From positions 70,815,768 to 70,879,767 of the forward strand of contig OZ024826.1 in NCBI GenBank assembly GCA_964016985.1: a DNA stretch of 64,000 nt, in the 5' to 3' direction. The DNA comes from Anodontia alba. Taxonomy: Eukaryota > Mollusca > Bivalvia > Lucinida > Lucinidae. Below the pieces are notes generated by a model. It was not told the origin of the DNA, ran no database searches, and saw nothing but the letters and a program-made list of their open reading frames with translations. This document shows, piece by piece, positions 1 to 9,801 of the stretch (positions are counted from its first letter, which is position 1; every line of letters starts with the position of its first letter). A program made the position numbers and the translations under genes.

Positions 1-126
1 CCAACCCTTCTACAGACCCTCTACGCCCCCACTATGGTTTCTCCGGGACAGATTTAGAATCCCCCACAAGATGTGTTATCGAAAATATTGCAAAGACTAG
101 ATACAATGGACAAAACACTGGGTTAG

Positions 127-735
127 TTGGATTCAACTAAGACATCGGCAAACAAAAAGATGGACCAGGTTAACACTATGAGTACGAAAATTAACGGTCT
201 AGAAACCAAAGTAAAAAGTATTGAAGAAAGTCGCGAATTCGAATCGAAATTTGTAGGCTCGCTACAAGCCAAGCAAAAGGAGATTTTCATCAGTTGTGCA
301 AAAAATGCAAATACGGAGGCTGAACAAAAGGAAAAGCTACTGGACCTGCAGTGTAGGGAGATGAGAGACAATCTACTTTACTATAATTTCAAAGAGGAAT
401 GAGATTAGACCGATCACCCTGTATCGGTTAATTGAAAATGAACATGCTCTAGAAATCACCAGGGACATTAAATTCCGTAGGGTCACAGAGTGGTCGCTTT
501 AATAAGAGTAAAACTCGCCCGATCGTGGCGAAGTTTGCCTTTTAACCAGATTGAGAGAGCATGCGTGGATCGGCGAAGAACCTCGAGGGCACATCGTATT
601 CCATCGGACAGCAGTTTCTAAAGGAAATACAAGATCGAAAAGGCACTTGGTTCCCATCATGAAAACGGCCGTCGGAGGGGGAAAGCGGCATATACCGCCG
701 TCGATAAGCTGTGCATCGACGGAACTCAATACGTG
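127..735 (+). pseudogene. LINE ORF1 remnant (LINE-A)
   Basis: Decayed first ORF of a non-LTR retrotransposon, whose product would be an RNA-binding nucleic-acid chaperone. An open 91-residue piece (127-402) is rich in K/E with coiled-coil-like spacing and ends in RDNLLYYNFKEE (residues 80-91), the sort of block that follows the coiled coil in L1-type ORF1 proteins. After the stop, two further conserved-looking C-terminal blocks appear in other frames: IGQQFLKEIQDRK near 603-641 and AAYTAVDKLCIDGTQY near 685-732. At least two frameshifts separate them, so the copy is dead. It is followed by endonuclease sequence on the same strand, as expected for ORF1-ORF2 order. Family assignment is from motif memory; the LINE clade is not determined. 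Confidence 0.6.
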
Positions 736-930
736 GTGAGAACCGATCCTTTGAAATATGTAGCTGCGGCCGGGGCCGCGGTCACTGTGGTACCAGCTGG
801 GGCAACTGGGACAACCGTTGGGGCAAGACACAGGACAACCGCTGGGGCAATGCACGGAACAACGACCGGATCAGTAGTCGGGGCAACCGCTCGTGACGAT
901 GGATATACTTAGCGGTCACGCGAGAGTGAT

Positions 931-1610
931 CTTCATATACTCAGTTGGAATGTCTGTGAAAAGAAAAACAACTTTGACTTTATTAGTTTGATTACACAAT
1001 ATGATTTAATTTGTCTGTACGAATCATGGACGAAAGATTCCTCTAAAATTGACTTTGATGGCTATAGCGAACCGTTCCACTCATATTGTTGACTTAGATG
1101 GCTATAGCAAACCGTTTCACTCATATTGTTGACTTAGATGGCTATAGCAAACCGTTTCACTCATATTGTTGACTTAGATGGCTACAGCAAACCGTTTCAC
1201 TTATATAGAAGATTTCAACATAAAAGAACAAAACGTGCAAGTGGTGGAAGTATTATATATGTCAAAAATATTCGCCACGGAATAAGACTGTTTAAATTTG
1301 GCACCGACTCCTTTTGGTTAAAAAAAAAAATGATTAAAATTAGAAAAAAAAAAAAAAAACGTTTTTCATTACACAAAACGATAGATAAATCTTAGCAGCT
1401 TGTATACCACCTGAGCATTCTGCTTTGTACAATATAATAGATATTGACTTATTTCGTAAAGTGGAAACTGAAATTTCTTTTTATCATAATAAAGGGGAGG
1501 TCTAGTTGATAGGTGACTTGAACAGTAGAACTGAGAGAAACCCGGACTATATAGTGAATGATGTTCAATTAAATGATTTTGACATCGACTTTCCACCTGC
1601 CACGCCGAAG
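931..1610 (+). pseudogene. LINE ORF2 apurinic-type endonuclease remnant (LINE-A)
   Basis: N-terminal endonuclease of a LINE ORF2, which would nick target DNA. Recognisable blocks in order: LHILSWNVCEKKNNFDFISL at 931, QYDLICLYESWTKDSSKIDF further on (the E of ESW fits the catalytic glutamate block), RASGGSIIYVKNIRHGI near 1235-1290, and LIGDLNSRTERNPDYIV near 1505-1560, which fits the conserved GDxN block. Frames change several times, partly because a 40-bp segment has been tandemly repeated inside it. No reverse transcriptase follows: sequence switches near 1610 to another repeat. Start and end are approximate. Confidence 0.65.
1051..1210 (+). repeat. Four tandem 40-bp copies inside the LINE endonuclease
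   Basis: Four copies start exactly at 1051, 1091, 1131 and 1171, each beginning GACTTAGATGGCTATAGCAA (first and last copies carry substitutions). The unit is 40 bp, not a multiple of three, so each added copy changes the reading frame of the endonuclease. The first copy is the one contiguous with upstream endonuclease sequence, which suggests the expansion happened after insertion of the LINE. Confidence 0.9.
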
Positions 1611-1822
1611 TTCTACTCCTGAACGGAAAGGCCAATTGACGCGAAACTTAGTTGGAAGTATCGGGATAACTTGTCGATCAAAACTAGCAAAACAAGTTCA
1701 GATCGGAAATCCAAGAAGGCTGCCATCTTGAAAGTCTATTCTGAACTTCTTCTCCTGAACCAAAAAGCCAACTCACTCGAAACTTTGTAGGAAGTATCGG
1801 GGTGACTTGTAGATCAAAAACA
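1610..1822 (+). repeat. Tandem repeat of host element, left part (about 138-bp unit)
   Basis: Two successive copies of a unit that starts CTACTCCTGAAC and carries GGAAGTATCGGGGTGACTTG and 'GATCGGAAATCCAAGA'. Copies begin near 1610 and 1748. The second breaks off at 1822 next to the inverted terminus of the large foldback-like block; the missing part of the unit resumes at 17129. The same unit occurs again at 17190-17400, where it runs into a terminal hairpin end of a Helentron-like repeat. Confidence 0.7.
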
Positions 1823-1830
1823 TATATTAT

Positions 1831-1863
1831 GGAAGCGTCCTAGTGCCAGGTGAAAAATATTTG
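1831..1863 (+). repeat. Inverted terminus, left
   Basis: Starts GGAAGCGTCCTAGTGCCAGG then TGAAAAATATTTG; reverse complement of 17095-17128 with one substitution (C/T) and one extra T on the right side. Confidence 0.85.
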
Positions 1864-2315
1864 TCCTACGTAGGAGATAGTAACTCCTACGTAGGAGATA
1901 ATAAATCCTACGGAGGAGATAGTAACTCCTACGTAGGAGATAATAAGTCCTACGTAGGAGATAGTAACTACTACGTAGGAGATGATAAGTCCTACGTAGG
2001 AGATAGTAACTCCTACGTAGGTGATGATAAGTCCTACGTAGGACTTACTAACACCTACGTAGGAGATAATAAGTTCTACGTAGGACTTACTACGTAGGAG
2101 ATAATAACACCTACGTAGGAGATAATAACCCCTACGTAGGATTTACTAACACCTACGTAGAAGATAAAAACTCCTCCGTAGGACTTAATAACACCTACGT
2201 AGGAGATAATAACTCCTACGTAGGACTTACTAACACATACGTAGGAGTTACTAACACCTACGTAGGAGATAATAAGTCTTACGTAGGACTTACTTTCTCC
2301 TACAAAAGTGTTAGT
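1861..2315 (+). repeat. 21-bp satellite array, left arm (TCCTACGTAGGA units)
   Basis: About twenty units of 21 bp: a 12-bp palindrome TCCTACGTAGGA plus a 9-bp spacer (GATAGTAAC, GATAATAAG and variants; some CTTACTAAC type). Because 21 is a multiple of three, one strand reads as repeated SYVGDSN heptads in an open frame; nothing else supports a protein. The right arm at 16081-17095 has the same palindrome with the spacers mainly in the opposite orientation. Confidence 0.9.
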
Positions 2316-2399
2316 AACCATATAATAATGCGGAGAAAAACAATCTTATGTTGGTCATATTTCATTCCATAAAATATATCTATTCAATTGATTATTTAT

Positions 2400-2596
2400 A
2401 ATATTTAAGAAATTACATTAAAACAAAATGATAATAATAACATTATTATTTATATTATTTTCAGAAATAATTATTATAGTAATTAAGCTGTATATCATAA
2501 TTCGGAAAATCCTATACTGGTCCTATTTTATCTCATAAAATGACATTATTATTATTATCATTGTCATTGCCATTATTATTATTATTATTATTATAA

Positions 2597-2651
<55 letters not shown>

Positions 2652-2656
2652 TTAAA
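2400..2656. repeat. AT-rich simple repeats (ATT)n and (ATTT)n
   Basis: Irregular ATT/ATA tracts from about 2420, becoming regular (ATT)n at 2565-2607 and (TTTA)n at 2608-2655. Ordinary microsatellite. Confidence 0.9.
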
Positions 2657-2857
2657 AATGATTAGTAATAGTAACAGTGATTGAGCTGTACATTAAAATT
2701 ACGAAGAATAAATATTATTATGTCGGTCATATTCAAAACGTTTGTTCTTAAAATAGCTACGTGGAGCTTTATAGTCGGGTTTCTCAATTCCTGTATCGTG
2801 CAAAAAATGTAACCTTACAACCGGAAAGATATACGGCTGAGTTTTTGTATATGTCTT

Positions 2858-2953
2858 AGTTATACCGTGGTTCGTGCGCATGTACGATGCGATAATGCAC
2901 GAGCGTGAGCGAGTGCATTATCGCACGTACATGCGCACAACCATGGTATAACT
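2858..2953. repeat. Hairpin repeat, copy 1
   Basis: Imperfect palindrome: arm AGTTATACCGTGGTTCGTGC ... GATAATGCAC, loop GAGCGTGAGCGA, then the complementary arm ending GGTATAACT. The following 90 bp (to 3045), bounded by TTATCACAT and ATGTGATAA, belongs to the same repeat, because all of it recurs at 4193-4370. Confidence 0.85.
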
Positions 2954-3047
2954 GACTTATCACATTTGCATGCATGTAGATCATCTACATCGCGAGATAT
3001 TTCATGCTGAATGTTGGAAATTTAGGCCACTATGTGATAAGTTATAG

Positions 3048-3224
3048 ATAAACCATGGTTATTGTCGAGGTTTTGGGTATACTGTAAATTATACCATAGT
3101 TTGGTGACCTTTCACTGTCTGACCCCAAACGAGGCGGAGCCGAGTTTGGGTCAGACAGTGAAAGGTCACCAAATTATGATATAATTTACAGTATTCCCAA
3201 AACCGAGACAATAACATGGTTTAT
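3048..3224. repeat. Hairpin repeat of 177 bp with about 80-bp arms
   Basis: Outer ends ATAAACCATGGTTATTGTC and GACAATAACATGGTTTAT; inner stem includes GGTGACCTTTCACTGTCTGA and its complement around a short GC-rich loop near 3131-3145. Arms pair over nearly their whole length with a few mismatches. Typical of a foldback MITE; no TA or longer target duplication was clear. Confidence 0.85.
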
Positions 3225-3299
3225 CTGTTTTAACCAATGTATGGGACTGTTTTTGTTTTTGTTTTTTTCTTACAAAAACTATACTTTTATTTATTTAGT

Positions 3300-3750
3300 A
3301 AATCTTTTTCTACTTTTTTACTTTTATTTCTCTTTTTATTTATATTTTTATGGTAAAGTGGTAACAGGCAGTCTGATGAAATGCTGTACCAATTGACCTT
3401 GTGTACTAAAAAGGATGAAGCACCCCACCTTTTTTTAATTAAACTAACTGAGGCACTACTGCTAAAATCTGATTGGTTGCAATCTTGCCAATCACAAGAA
3501 ATTACATCAGCATCTTAATTTGGTCAAACTTTGTTGCAATCTGGTTGGTCAGCTGTAACATTGGTCATTATAATATACTCCAGACAGACAGTCTGGTTTC
3601 ATGTGTTTTATTCAACAAAAAATGTCATTTTTAAACAGAAAGTTGCTCAGTGCAGAAGTAAATTTGAAGTTCCTCTAACCTTTACCACTCTCTGGATAAT
3701 ATCAGCAGACAATATATTTGATGATACTTTCTTAGTTTTTCCAGCCAACA
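3300..3750. other. No gene seen; repeat-like intergenic sequence
   Basis: T-rich tract (3245-3345) followed by unique-looking sequence. 'AACCTTTACCACTCTCTGG' at 3677 recurs near 15850 and 15896 ahead of CAGCAGAC-type words, so this is part of a dispersed repeat. No coding signal. Confidence 0.6.
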
Positions 3751-3753
3751 GAA

Positions 3754-3808
3754 TTTGACATTTCATGCAAACTGTCTTTAGTTGAGACAATGTACATAAA
3801 ATGTCAAA
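3754..3808. repeat. Small hairpin TTTGACATTTCATGCAAA family, copy 1
   Basis: Stem TTTGACATTTCATGCAAACT with TGTCT / AGACA inner pairing and a complementary, partly decayed second arm. Related hairpins lie at 15566-15620 and 15729-15783, each near the CTCTCTGG...CAGCAGAC words. Confidence 0.75.
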
Positions 3809-4057
3809 TCCAGTTACCTGAGAAAAAAATAAGAAAACTATTTAAAAAATGTCATCTGCTGAAAATTGATGGTTAGCACTCTGGACATTTTCAGCAGACA
3901 ACATATTGGTGATAGTTTATTTTTTTCCAATAAACATTTGACATTTGGAGACAATTTGCATGAAATGTCGGAATTAGCCCAGAGAGTGAAAAAGGTTAAG
4001 GTGCACTGATGAGTTGACAGTCATTCTAAAGTACACTTGTGAGATCTATAAATAAAA

Positions 4058-4095
4058 CCATGGGTTAATTTTCAAATCTGAAAATTACCCCATGG
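4058..4095. repeat. Short hairpin CCATGGG...CCCATGG
   Basis: Arms CCATGGGTTAATTTTCA and its complement (16 of 17 pairing) around AATC. It sits inside weaker outer complementarity that reaches about 4154. Confidence 0.75.
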
Positions 4096-4192
4096 TCCAG
4101 CTATGGTATAATTTTCGGTTATTGAGATTTAACCTTAGTTTTATTTACATAGAGAAAATGGAACATCCATTGGTTAAGTCTTAGTTATACCA

Positions 4193-4370
4193 TGGTTTGT
4201 GCGCATGTACGATGCGATAATGCACGAGCGTGGGCGAGTGCATTATCGCACGTACATGCGCACAACCATGGTATGACTGATTTATCACATTTGCATGCAT
4301 GTAGATCATCTACATCGCGAGATATTTCATGCTGAATGTTGGGAATTCAGGCTACTATGTGATAAACATA
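4193..4370. repeat. Hairpin repeat, copy 2
   Basis: Near-identical to 2858-3045, including the palindromic GATAATGCAC stem and the downstream TTATCACAT...ATGTGATAA segment. Two close copies about 1.3 kb apart point to an active or locally duplicated family. Confidence 0.85.
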
Positions 4371-4379
4371 TATATAAAG

Positions 4380-5340
4380 CTTATTGGTTCATACAGAACC
4401 GCTGTATAGCAATGCGAAACTAATTGCATTTTGGAGAAACGTATGCATTTTGCATGATATTGGTTTAGAGTTTTGCCAAGCAACTGTAAGTTCTATTAAG
4501 CGTATAGTACACATGTATATAGTGACAGGTAATTTACATCCAATATACACCCCACTCGCGATAAATTAATCTGTACAGTTGATGTCTGAATATACATTAT
4601 CACTAATAGTTTAAAAGTCTTGTCGCGTTTTATAAAACGGCGTGTATTTTATGGAATTTTGATGAACATTAGAGTTTGCGGAAATTACGTCAGTTAGATT
4701 TGGTCTTCTTACCCAGTGTAGTTCGTCAACAAAGGTTTGGGAATTATGGACATGAAGAAATGCGCGCCGATTCCCCTCAACATGCATGTTTAAGACTTAC
4801 GTAACTACAATACAGTGTTCTATACGAATATTTTTAGTGAAAAACCATAAGCACAACCGCCAAAAAGATGTCTGGTAAAATTTAAAATGTGTCATTCAAA
4901 ATGGTGTCATAAAATTTGCAGTCAAACGTTTTCTTACAGGTTTATTGTAGCGGCCATATTGGACTAAAATTCGAACATTTTTTGGTGTTAATCCATTTCT
5001 GTATACCTTCTAATATAGGCTATAGAAAACGGTAGAAGGTTTATTTGAAACGCAGTTTGCATGCGAAATTTAAAAATTGATGTCAGATAGGAAAATGGGG
5101 TACTCTTCCTTAAATGCGAAAAAACAACCAAGGTGTCACTAATGACGTCATGTTTGCATATATGCATGAGAAAATAAACATTCTGTTTTCTCTTTTGAGC
5201 ATTTTTTTCTTTCTTTTTCTATGATTTTAACCTGAATACAAAGGTTTTGTATACTTATAATTTGTTAAGTATCAACTTGGCCTCCATACAAATGTGCAAG
5301 TTTTCGCGAAATGCAATGAATGCACATCTGCTATACAGTT
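4380..5340. other. No gene seen
   Basis: AT-rich sequence without a credible reading frame, palindrome or recognised repeat. It ends at the mariner insertion. Confidence 0.5.
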
Positions 5341-5344
5341 GTTT

Positions 5345-6628
5345 TACGAGGGTGAGTCAATAAGTAACCAGCCTGTTCCATTTTCGATGGACCGAGACGG
5401 TCACGATTTTCATGCTTTGTTTCAATATATGTTTTATACATGGGTACGAAATTGCACACGTATCGAGTCATTCTTTAATAAGATATTGAATGTCAAACAT
5501 GGCTAGTGATGCAAAGGCATGCTTTTCATCTAAAGCTGAGTACCCGTGCTGTAATTCGGTACTTGTATTTAAAAGGTAAAACAGGCAAGGAAATACACGG
5601 CAAGTTAGCCGATGTTTATGGGTCTTCTGCACCATCTTATGCTTAGGTTAAATTCTGGGTAGCGGGATTCAAACGCGGTAGAACGTCTTTAGAAGATGAA
5701 GCCAGGTCTGGACGCCCACTGGATGCCACCGACGAAGAAATGTGTAAGAAAGTTCGGGATCTGGTATACTCTGATAGGCGAATTCAGGTGGAAGAAATAG
5801 CGCAGGCATTAGGCATTTCACATGGTAGCGTTTCAACAATCTTACATGATCGTTTAGGTATGCGCAAGCTAACAGCCCGTTGGGTCCCCAAATCCCTTAG
5901 CGATGAGCAAATGGCAACCAGAGCATCAGTATGCAGCGCCTTGTTGAAGCTTTTTAAGTCAAAAGATGATTTTCTTTCGCGTCTGGTGACTGTAGATGAG
6001 ACTTGGGTTCATTATTATGAGCCAGAGAATAAAGCTCAGAGTCGTCAGAGGGTAGGGCCTGGTCCCCGAGGCCAAAGAAGTTCAAGACGCAACCATCTAC
6101 TGGCAAGGTGATGGCCACAGTATTTTGGGACGCAAAAGGCGTTATTATGTTGGACTTTTTACCCAAGAGAAGTACAATAACTGGAGTGTACTATGCAAAC
6201 TTGTTAGACCTGCTGAGAACCGCCATCCGTGAAAACGCCGAGGTAAAGTCTCTAAAGGTGTTTTGCTGCAACAGGGCAACGCGAGAGTCCCAACTTGCAA
6301 AGTTGCAATGGATACTGTAGAGCGAAACGGGTATGAATTAATATCACATCCTGCCTAATCGCCTGACCTAGCTCCTAGCGACTTCTTCCTATTCCCAAAC
6401 TTGAAAAAGAATATCCGTGGACTTCATTTCCGGTCTGATGAAGAAGTCGTGACGGCAGTTGAGGAGTGGGTCAATGGAAAGGACCCTGATTTTTTCATTT
6501 CTGGGTTGATGGCACTTGAACACCGTTGGTCTAAGTGCATCACACTAGAGGGCAATTACATCGAAAAAGAAGAGGTGGATCTCAACCGGAAATAAGTTAG
6601 GCTGGTGACTTATTGACTCACCCTCGTA
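5345..6628 (+). mobile_element. mariner transposon, dead copy with both termini
   Basis: Inverted termini CGAGGGTGAGTCAATAAGT... at 5347-5374 and its complement at 6599-6626 match at 27 of 28 positions. TA flanks both ends (5345-5346 and 6627-6628), the target duplication of Tc1/mariner elements. Internal length is 1280 bp, normal for mariner. It carries one plus-strand transposase gene with multiple disabling changes. Confidence 0.92.
5511..6594 (+). pseudogene. mariner transposase, inactivated
   Basis: Cut-and-paste DNA transposase. Readable blocks: KGKTGKEIHGKLADVYGSS and VKFWVAGFKRGRTSLEDEAR (N-terminal DNA-binding helices), VRDLVYSDRRIQVEEIAQAL, LVTVDETWVHYYEPENKAQS (first catalytic Asp at about 5994), WDAKGVIMLDFLP, then SPDLAPSDFFLFP (third catalytic Asp of the D34D signature). 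Lesions: in-frame TAG at 5644-5646 where a CAG codon would fit, frameshift near 6060, further shifts near 6235, the second Asp block reads QQGNA instead of QQDNA, and a TAA precedes SPDLAPS near 6357. The C-terminal 64 residues are open to the stop at 6595. Non-functional. Confidence 0.9.
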
Positions 6629-6639
6629 TAATCAGGCAT

Positions 6640-7870
6640 GTCCAGGCTTTCTTCCTATATCGAAATAAATCGTATATCTTTCCGATGCTATGGTTAGCAA
6701 AAATTGAGTACTAGAGTCCGTACTATTAACAGTTTTTACTGCATGTGTATTTAGGGGTATAATATTGCCAATTATTAAACACCTTAAATCCCTATCATAC
6801 TGAAATTTGATTAAGTCCGTGTTATTACCTGTTGACATAGCTTATACGTGCTATTTGAGTGGCAAACAGTTTGTAGACCTTAATAAGATGCTCTGTAATG
6901 TAATGTCTGATCAGGGACCGCGACTACTGTTTTGTTAAGGTGTGTCTATCAGAATACTTAGGTTAAATACTGTAAACCACTTTCTTCTCTAACCACCATT
7001 TGTCAGATTCAATAAATTGTTCTCACCTTTTTCAAAAATTGGCCTAAAGATAATTGTTTCAAAAACAAACCTGGGATATCATATGATCCTTTATCACAGT
7101 TGCCCTATATGTTTTACAAGGCAATTATAGTACCCACTGATTTGCCTAAACATTGCTGGCTAAGTGTAAGACCGTGTAGACCCTGATTACACAATGTGTT
7201 ATGTGACATCTGATCTAGGTCTAAGCGCAGGCCTCTCTGTCTAGACACCTAGGGTAGTAACAGTAATAATCCAAGGAAAACGACATTTTATCCATATTTG
7301 CTAACTACCCAACATAGAAAGAACAAGAGTCTCTCCAAATAATAAAAACAGGATTTAATAATATGTGCAACAATTGTAGTTCCAGATCAGCATGTGCATA
7401 CATTTTTTTGCTGATAGAATGTGCAAGCTCTATTCACGTGCAGTGTAGACTCTGATCATAAAGCGGACGTACAGACTAATCTGGGTCTATAGTGGTCGCA
7501 TAATTCATAAAGTCCATTTTTATTTGAAAATACTCAAACATCATTGATTCTTATTTTACTTGTAGACACCTCAAAGTTCTACAAAATATCAACAAGACAT
7601 TCTATTTTTATTTTCATTAGTATATTGTTTTATATTAAAAAGAATGTTCAAACATATATAAACACAAGTTTAATAACATCATTGTGTATTTCCATGAAGT
7701 GTGAATCGGTTAAATATAACCTTCTCCAGGGACCTGTACCTCCTAGTTTCATTTATCTACTTGACATCATACAGCTGAGAACCAGAAGCCTAAGTTATAC
7801 TTTGATCTATAAATCCTGATCAGAATGTGCAGATATGCTGTCTGATCTGGGTTTTTATATCATAATGCAC
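6640..7870. other. No gene; degenerate MITE-core-like repeats
   Basis: No reading frame of note. Three weak stretches (about 7165-7230, 7435-7500, 7815-7860) pair words like GTAGACCCTGAT / ATCTGGGTCTA, resembling decayed copies of the hairpin core seen clearly at 31345-31403 and in tandem at 41530-42110. Confidence 0.4.
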
Positions 7871-7932
7871 AATCTCCCTTTTTATGCCCCCGCCTATTCG
7901 AGGAATAGCGGAAGGGCATTAAGTGTTACCCC

Positions 7933-7981
7933 TGTCCGTCCCGTACGTACATACGTACGTACGCACGTACGTCCGTCCCAG
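7933..7981. repeat. Simple repeat (GTAC/CGTA)n
   Basis: TACGTACATACGTACGTACG followed by further CGTACGT words between CCGTCCC copies. Confidence 0.85.
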
Positions 7982-9072
7982 TTCATGTCCGGGCCATAAC
8001 TCCTAAAACCGTATGGAATATATTTATGAAACTTTACAGGTGCATTCATGACATTGAAACGATGTGTCATGAAAAAGGAAGACAAATCTTGCTTGTTTGG
8101 TTTTTTAATTATCTGCCCTTGACTTAGTTCCATATAGTAAACCGTGTCCGGGCCATAACTCCTAAACCGTATGGAATATATTTATAAACTTTTACAGGTG
8201 CATGCATGACATTGAGATGATGTGTCATGAAAAAGGAAGACAACTCTTGCTTGTTTGGTTTTTAAATTATCTGCCCTTGACTTAGTTCCATATAGTCAAC
8301 CGTTTCCGGGTCATAACTCCTAAACCGTATGGAATATATTTATGAAACTTTACACGTGTATGCATGACATTGAGACGATGTGTCATGAAAAAGGAAGATA
8401 ACTCTTGCTTGTTTGGTTTTGAATGATCTGCCCTTGACTTAGTTCAATGTAGTAAACCGTGTCCGGGCCATAACTCCTAAACCGTATGGAATATATTTAT
8501 GAAACTTTACAGGTGCATGCATGACATTGAGACGATGTGTCGTGAGAAAGGAAGACAACTCTTGCTTGTTTGGTTTTTGAATTATCTGCCCTTGACTTAG
8601 TTCCATATAGTAAACCGTGCCCGGGCCATAACTTCTAAACCGTATGGAATATATTTATGAAACTTTACAGGTGCATGCATGACATTGAGACGATGTGTCG
8701 TGAAAAAGGAAGACAACTCTTGCTTGTTTGGTTTTTGAATTATCTGCCCTTGACTTAGTTCCATATAGTAAACCGTGTCCGGGCCATAACTCCTAAACCG
8801 TATGGAATATATTTATGAAACTTTACACGTGCATGCGTGACATTGAGACGATGTGTCGTGAAAAAAGGAAGAAAACTCTTGCTTGTTTGGTTTTTGAATT
8901 ATCTGCCCTTGACTTAGTTCCATATAGTAAACCGTGTGTGGGCCATAACTCCTAAACCATATGGAATATATTTATGAAAATCTACAGATGCATGCATGAC
9001 ATTGAGGCAATATGTAATGAACATGGAAGACAACTCTTGCTTGTTTGGTTTTTGAATTATCTGCCCTTGAAT
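7978..9072 (+). repeat. Seven tandem copies of a ~158-bp unit
   Basis: The word TCCGGGCCATAACTCCTAAA recurs with its first T at 7988, 8147, 8305, 8462, 8620, 8778 and 8937, i.e. spacings of 159, 158, 157, 158, 158 and 159. Copies are highly similar; the first and last are the most diverged, as usual for arrays that homogenise centrally. Confidence 0.95.
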
Positions 9073-9288
9073 ACATATGTCACTTTTTTCTGAATGGCAT
9101 TTTGGCGGGGGAATCCGTGTCCTATGGACACTATTTCTAGTTTATAATCTGACACAACTGTCCTTTATCTGAGACAGGTCATTGCAATTCTTTAATCTGT
9201 AAGATCAATAAAATTTCTTAAGTTTGACTGATTAACTGAAAAATAATGTTTTTAAAAGTAAAACGTATTTTAACTAGAAATACTTAAC

Positions 9289-9446
9289 CTATAGATAATG
9301 TGCTATTCTGTTCTGTATTTCACACCTTCCACAGAAAAACGACAGTACAGTCGTGTTAAAGAGTCTTAATCCAGAAGGTCTCTTAGGCAGTTACCTGTGT
9401 GACGTCACTCTTCCCGCTCTTTTAATCACGTGACAGTTTCTTTGAA
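9289..9446 (+). repeat. DIRS-1 inverted terminal repeat (3' side)
   Basis: Contains CACACCTTCCACAGAAAAACG, AGTCTTAATCCAGAAGG and GTGTGACGTCACTCTTCCC; reverse complement of 15318-15475 with a few substitutions. Confidence 0.9.
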
Positions 9447-9492
9447 GGATAGTTCCATATATCTGAGCTACGCGGGGAAGCGATGGGGATTC

Positions 9493-9590
9493 TCTTATCT
9501 ATAGGTTAAGTATTGCTAGTTTAAATATGTTTTACTTTTAAAAACTTCATTTTAACTGCACAATACATTAACCTAGAGATAATATGCTAG
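9493..9590. repeat. DIRS-1 internal complementary region
   Basis: The first half (TCTATAGGTTAAGTATTGC ... ACTTTTAAAAAC) is complementary to the extreme left terminus; the second half (GCACAATACATTAACCTAG) to the extreme right terminus. It therefore joins the two outer ends in complementary form, as expected for the template that restores termini during DIRS replication. Confidence 0.88.
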
Positions 9591-9801
9591 AATTGGCAGA
9601 TTGGAAGGGAGGAGTTCTCCTATTTCTAACACAAATAAAACACAAAATCCCTATACCTCTGGATTAAGGCTCCGGAAACTCTAGGGAATAAGATACATTC
9701 ATGAAATGTAATCCCATGAATGATCAAAATTCCTAACATATATATAAGATATTAATTACCTAAATATGTGTACTGTAGGCTTTGGACGCTGTCAGTCTTC
9801 T

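Larger units (their letters stand above)
7880..9140 (+). mobile_element. Helentron-like non-autonomous element with minisatellite core (A)
   Basis: The 5' end TTATGCCCCCGCC with a small hairpin (CTATTC-GAG-GAATAG), a core of seven tandem ~158-bp units, and a 3' end carrying GGCGGGGG (inverse of the 5' CCCCCGCC), then a perfect hairpin GTGTCC-TAT-GGACAC (9117-9131), then TATTTCTAG|TTT. Internal placement of the inverted repeat relative to a terminal hairpin is the asymmetric design described for Helentron-associated elements; minisatellite-cored elements called pearl are known in bivalves. No protein is encoded. Assignment is by structure; other non-autonomous DNA elements remain possible. Confidence 0.6.

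Noticed and set aside
1843..2321. Open frames reading as repeated SYVGDSN/SYVGVSK heptads on both strands
   Set aside because: They arise because the satellite unit is 21 bp (seven codons) and palindromic; no start context, no non-repeat domain, and both strands are open alike.
9132..9143. Canonical Helitron (CTRR end with 5' TC) for element A
   Set aside because: CTAG after a hairpin fits, but the 5' end is not TC and an inverted repeat lies inside the hairpin, so a Helentron-like reading is preferred; still unproven.
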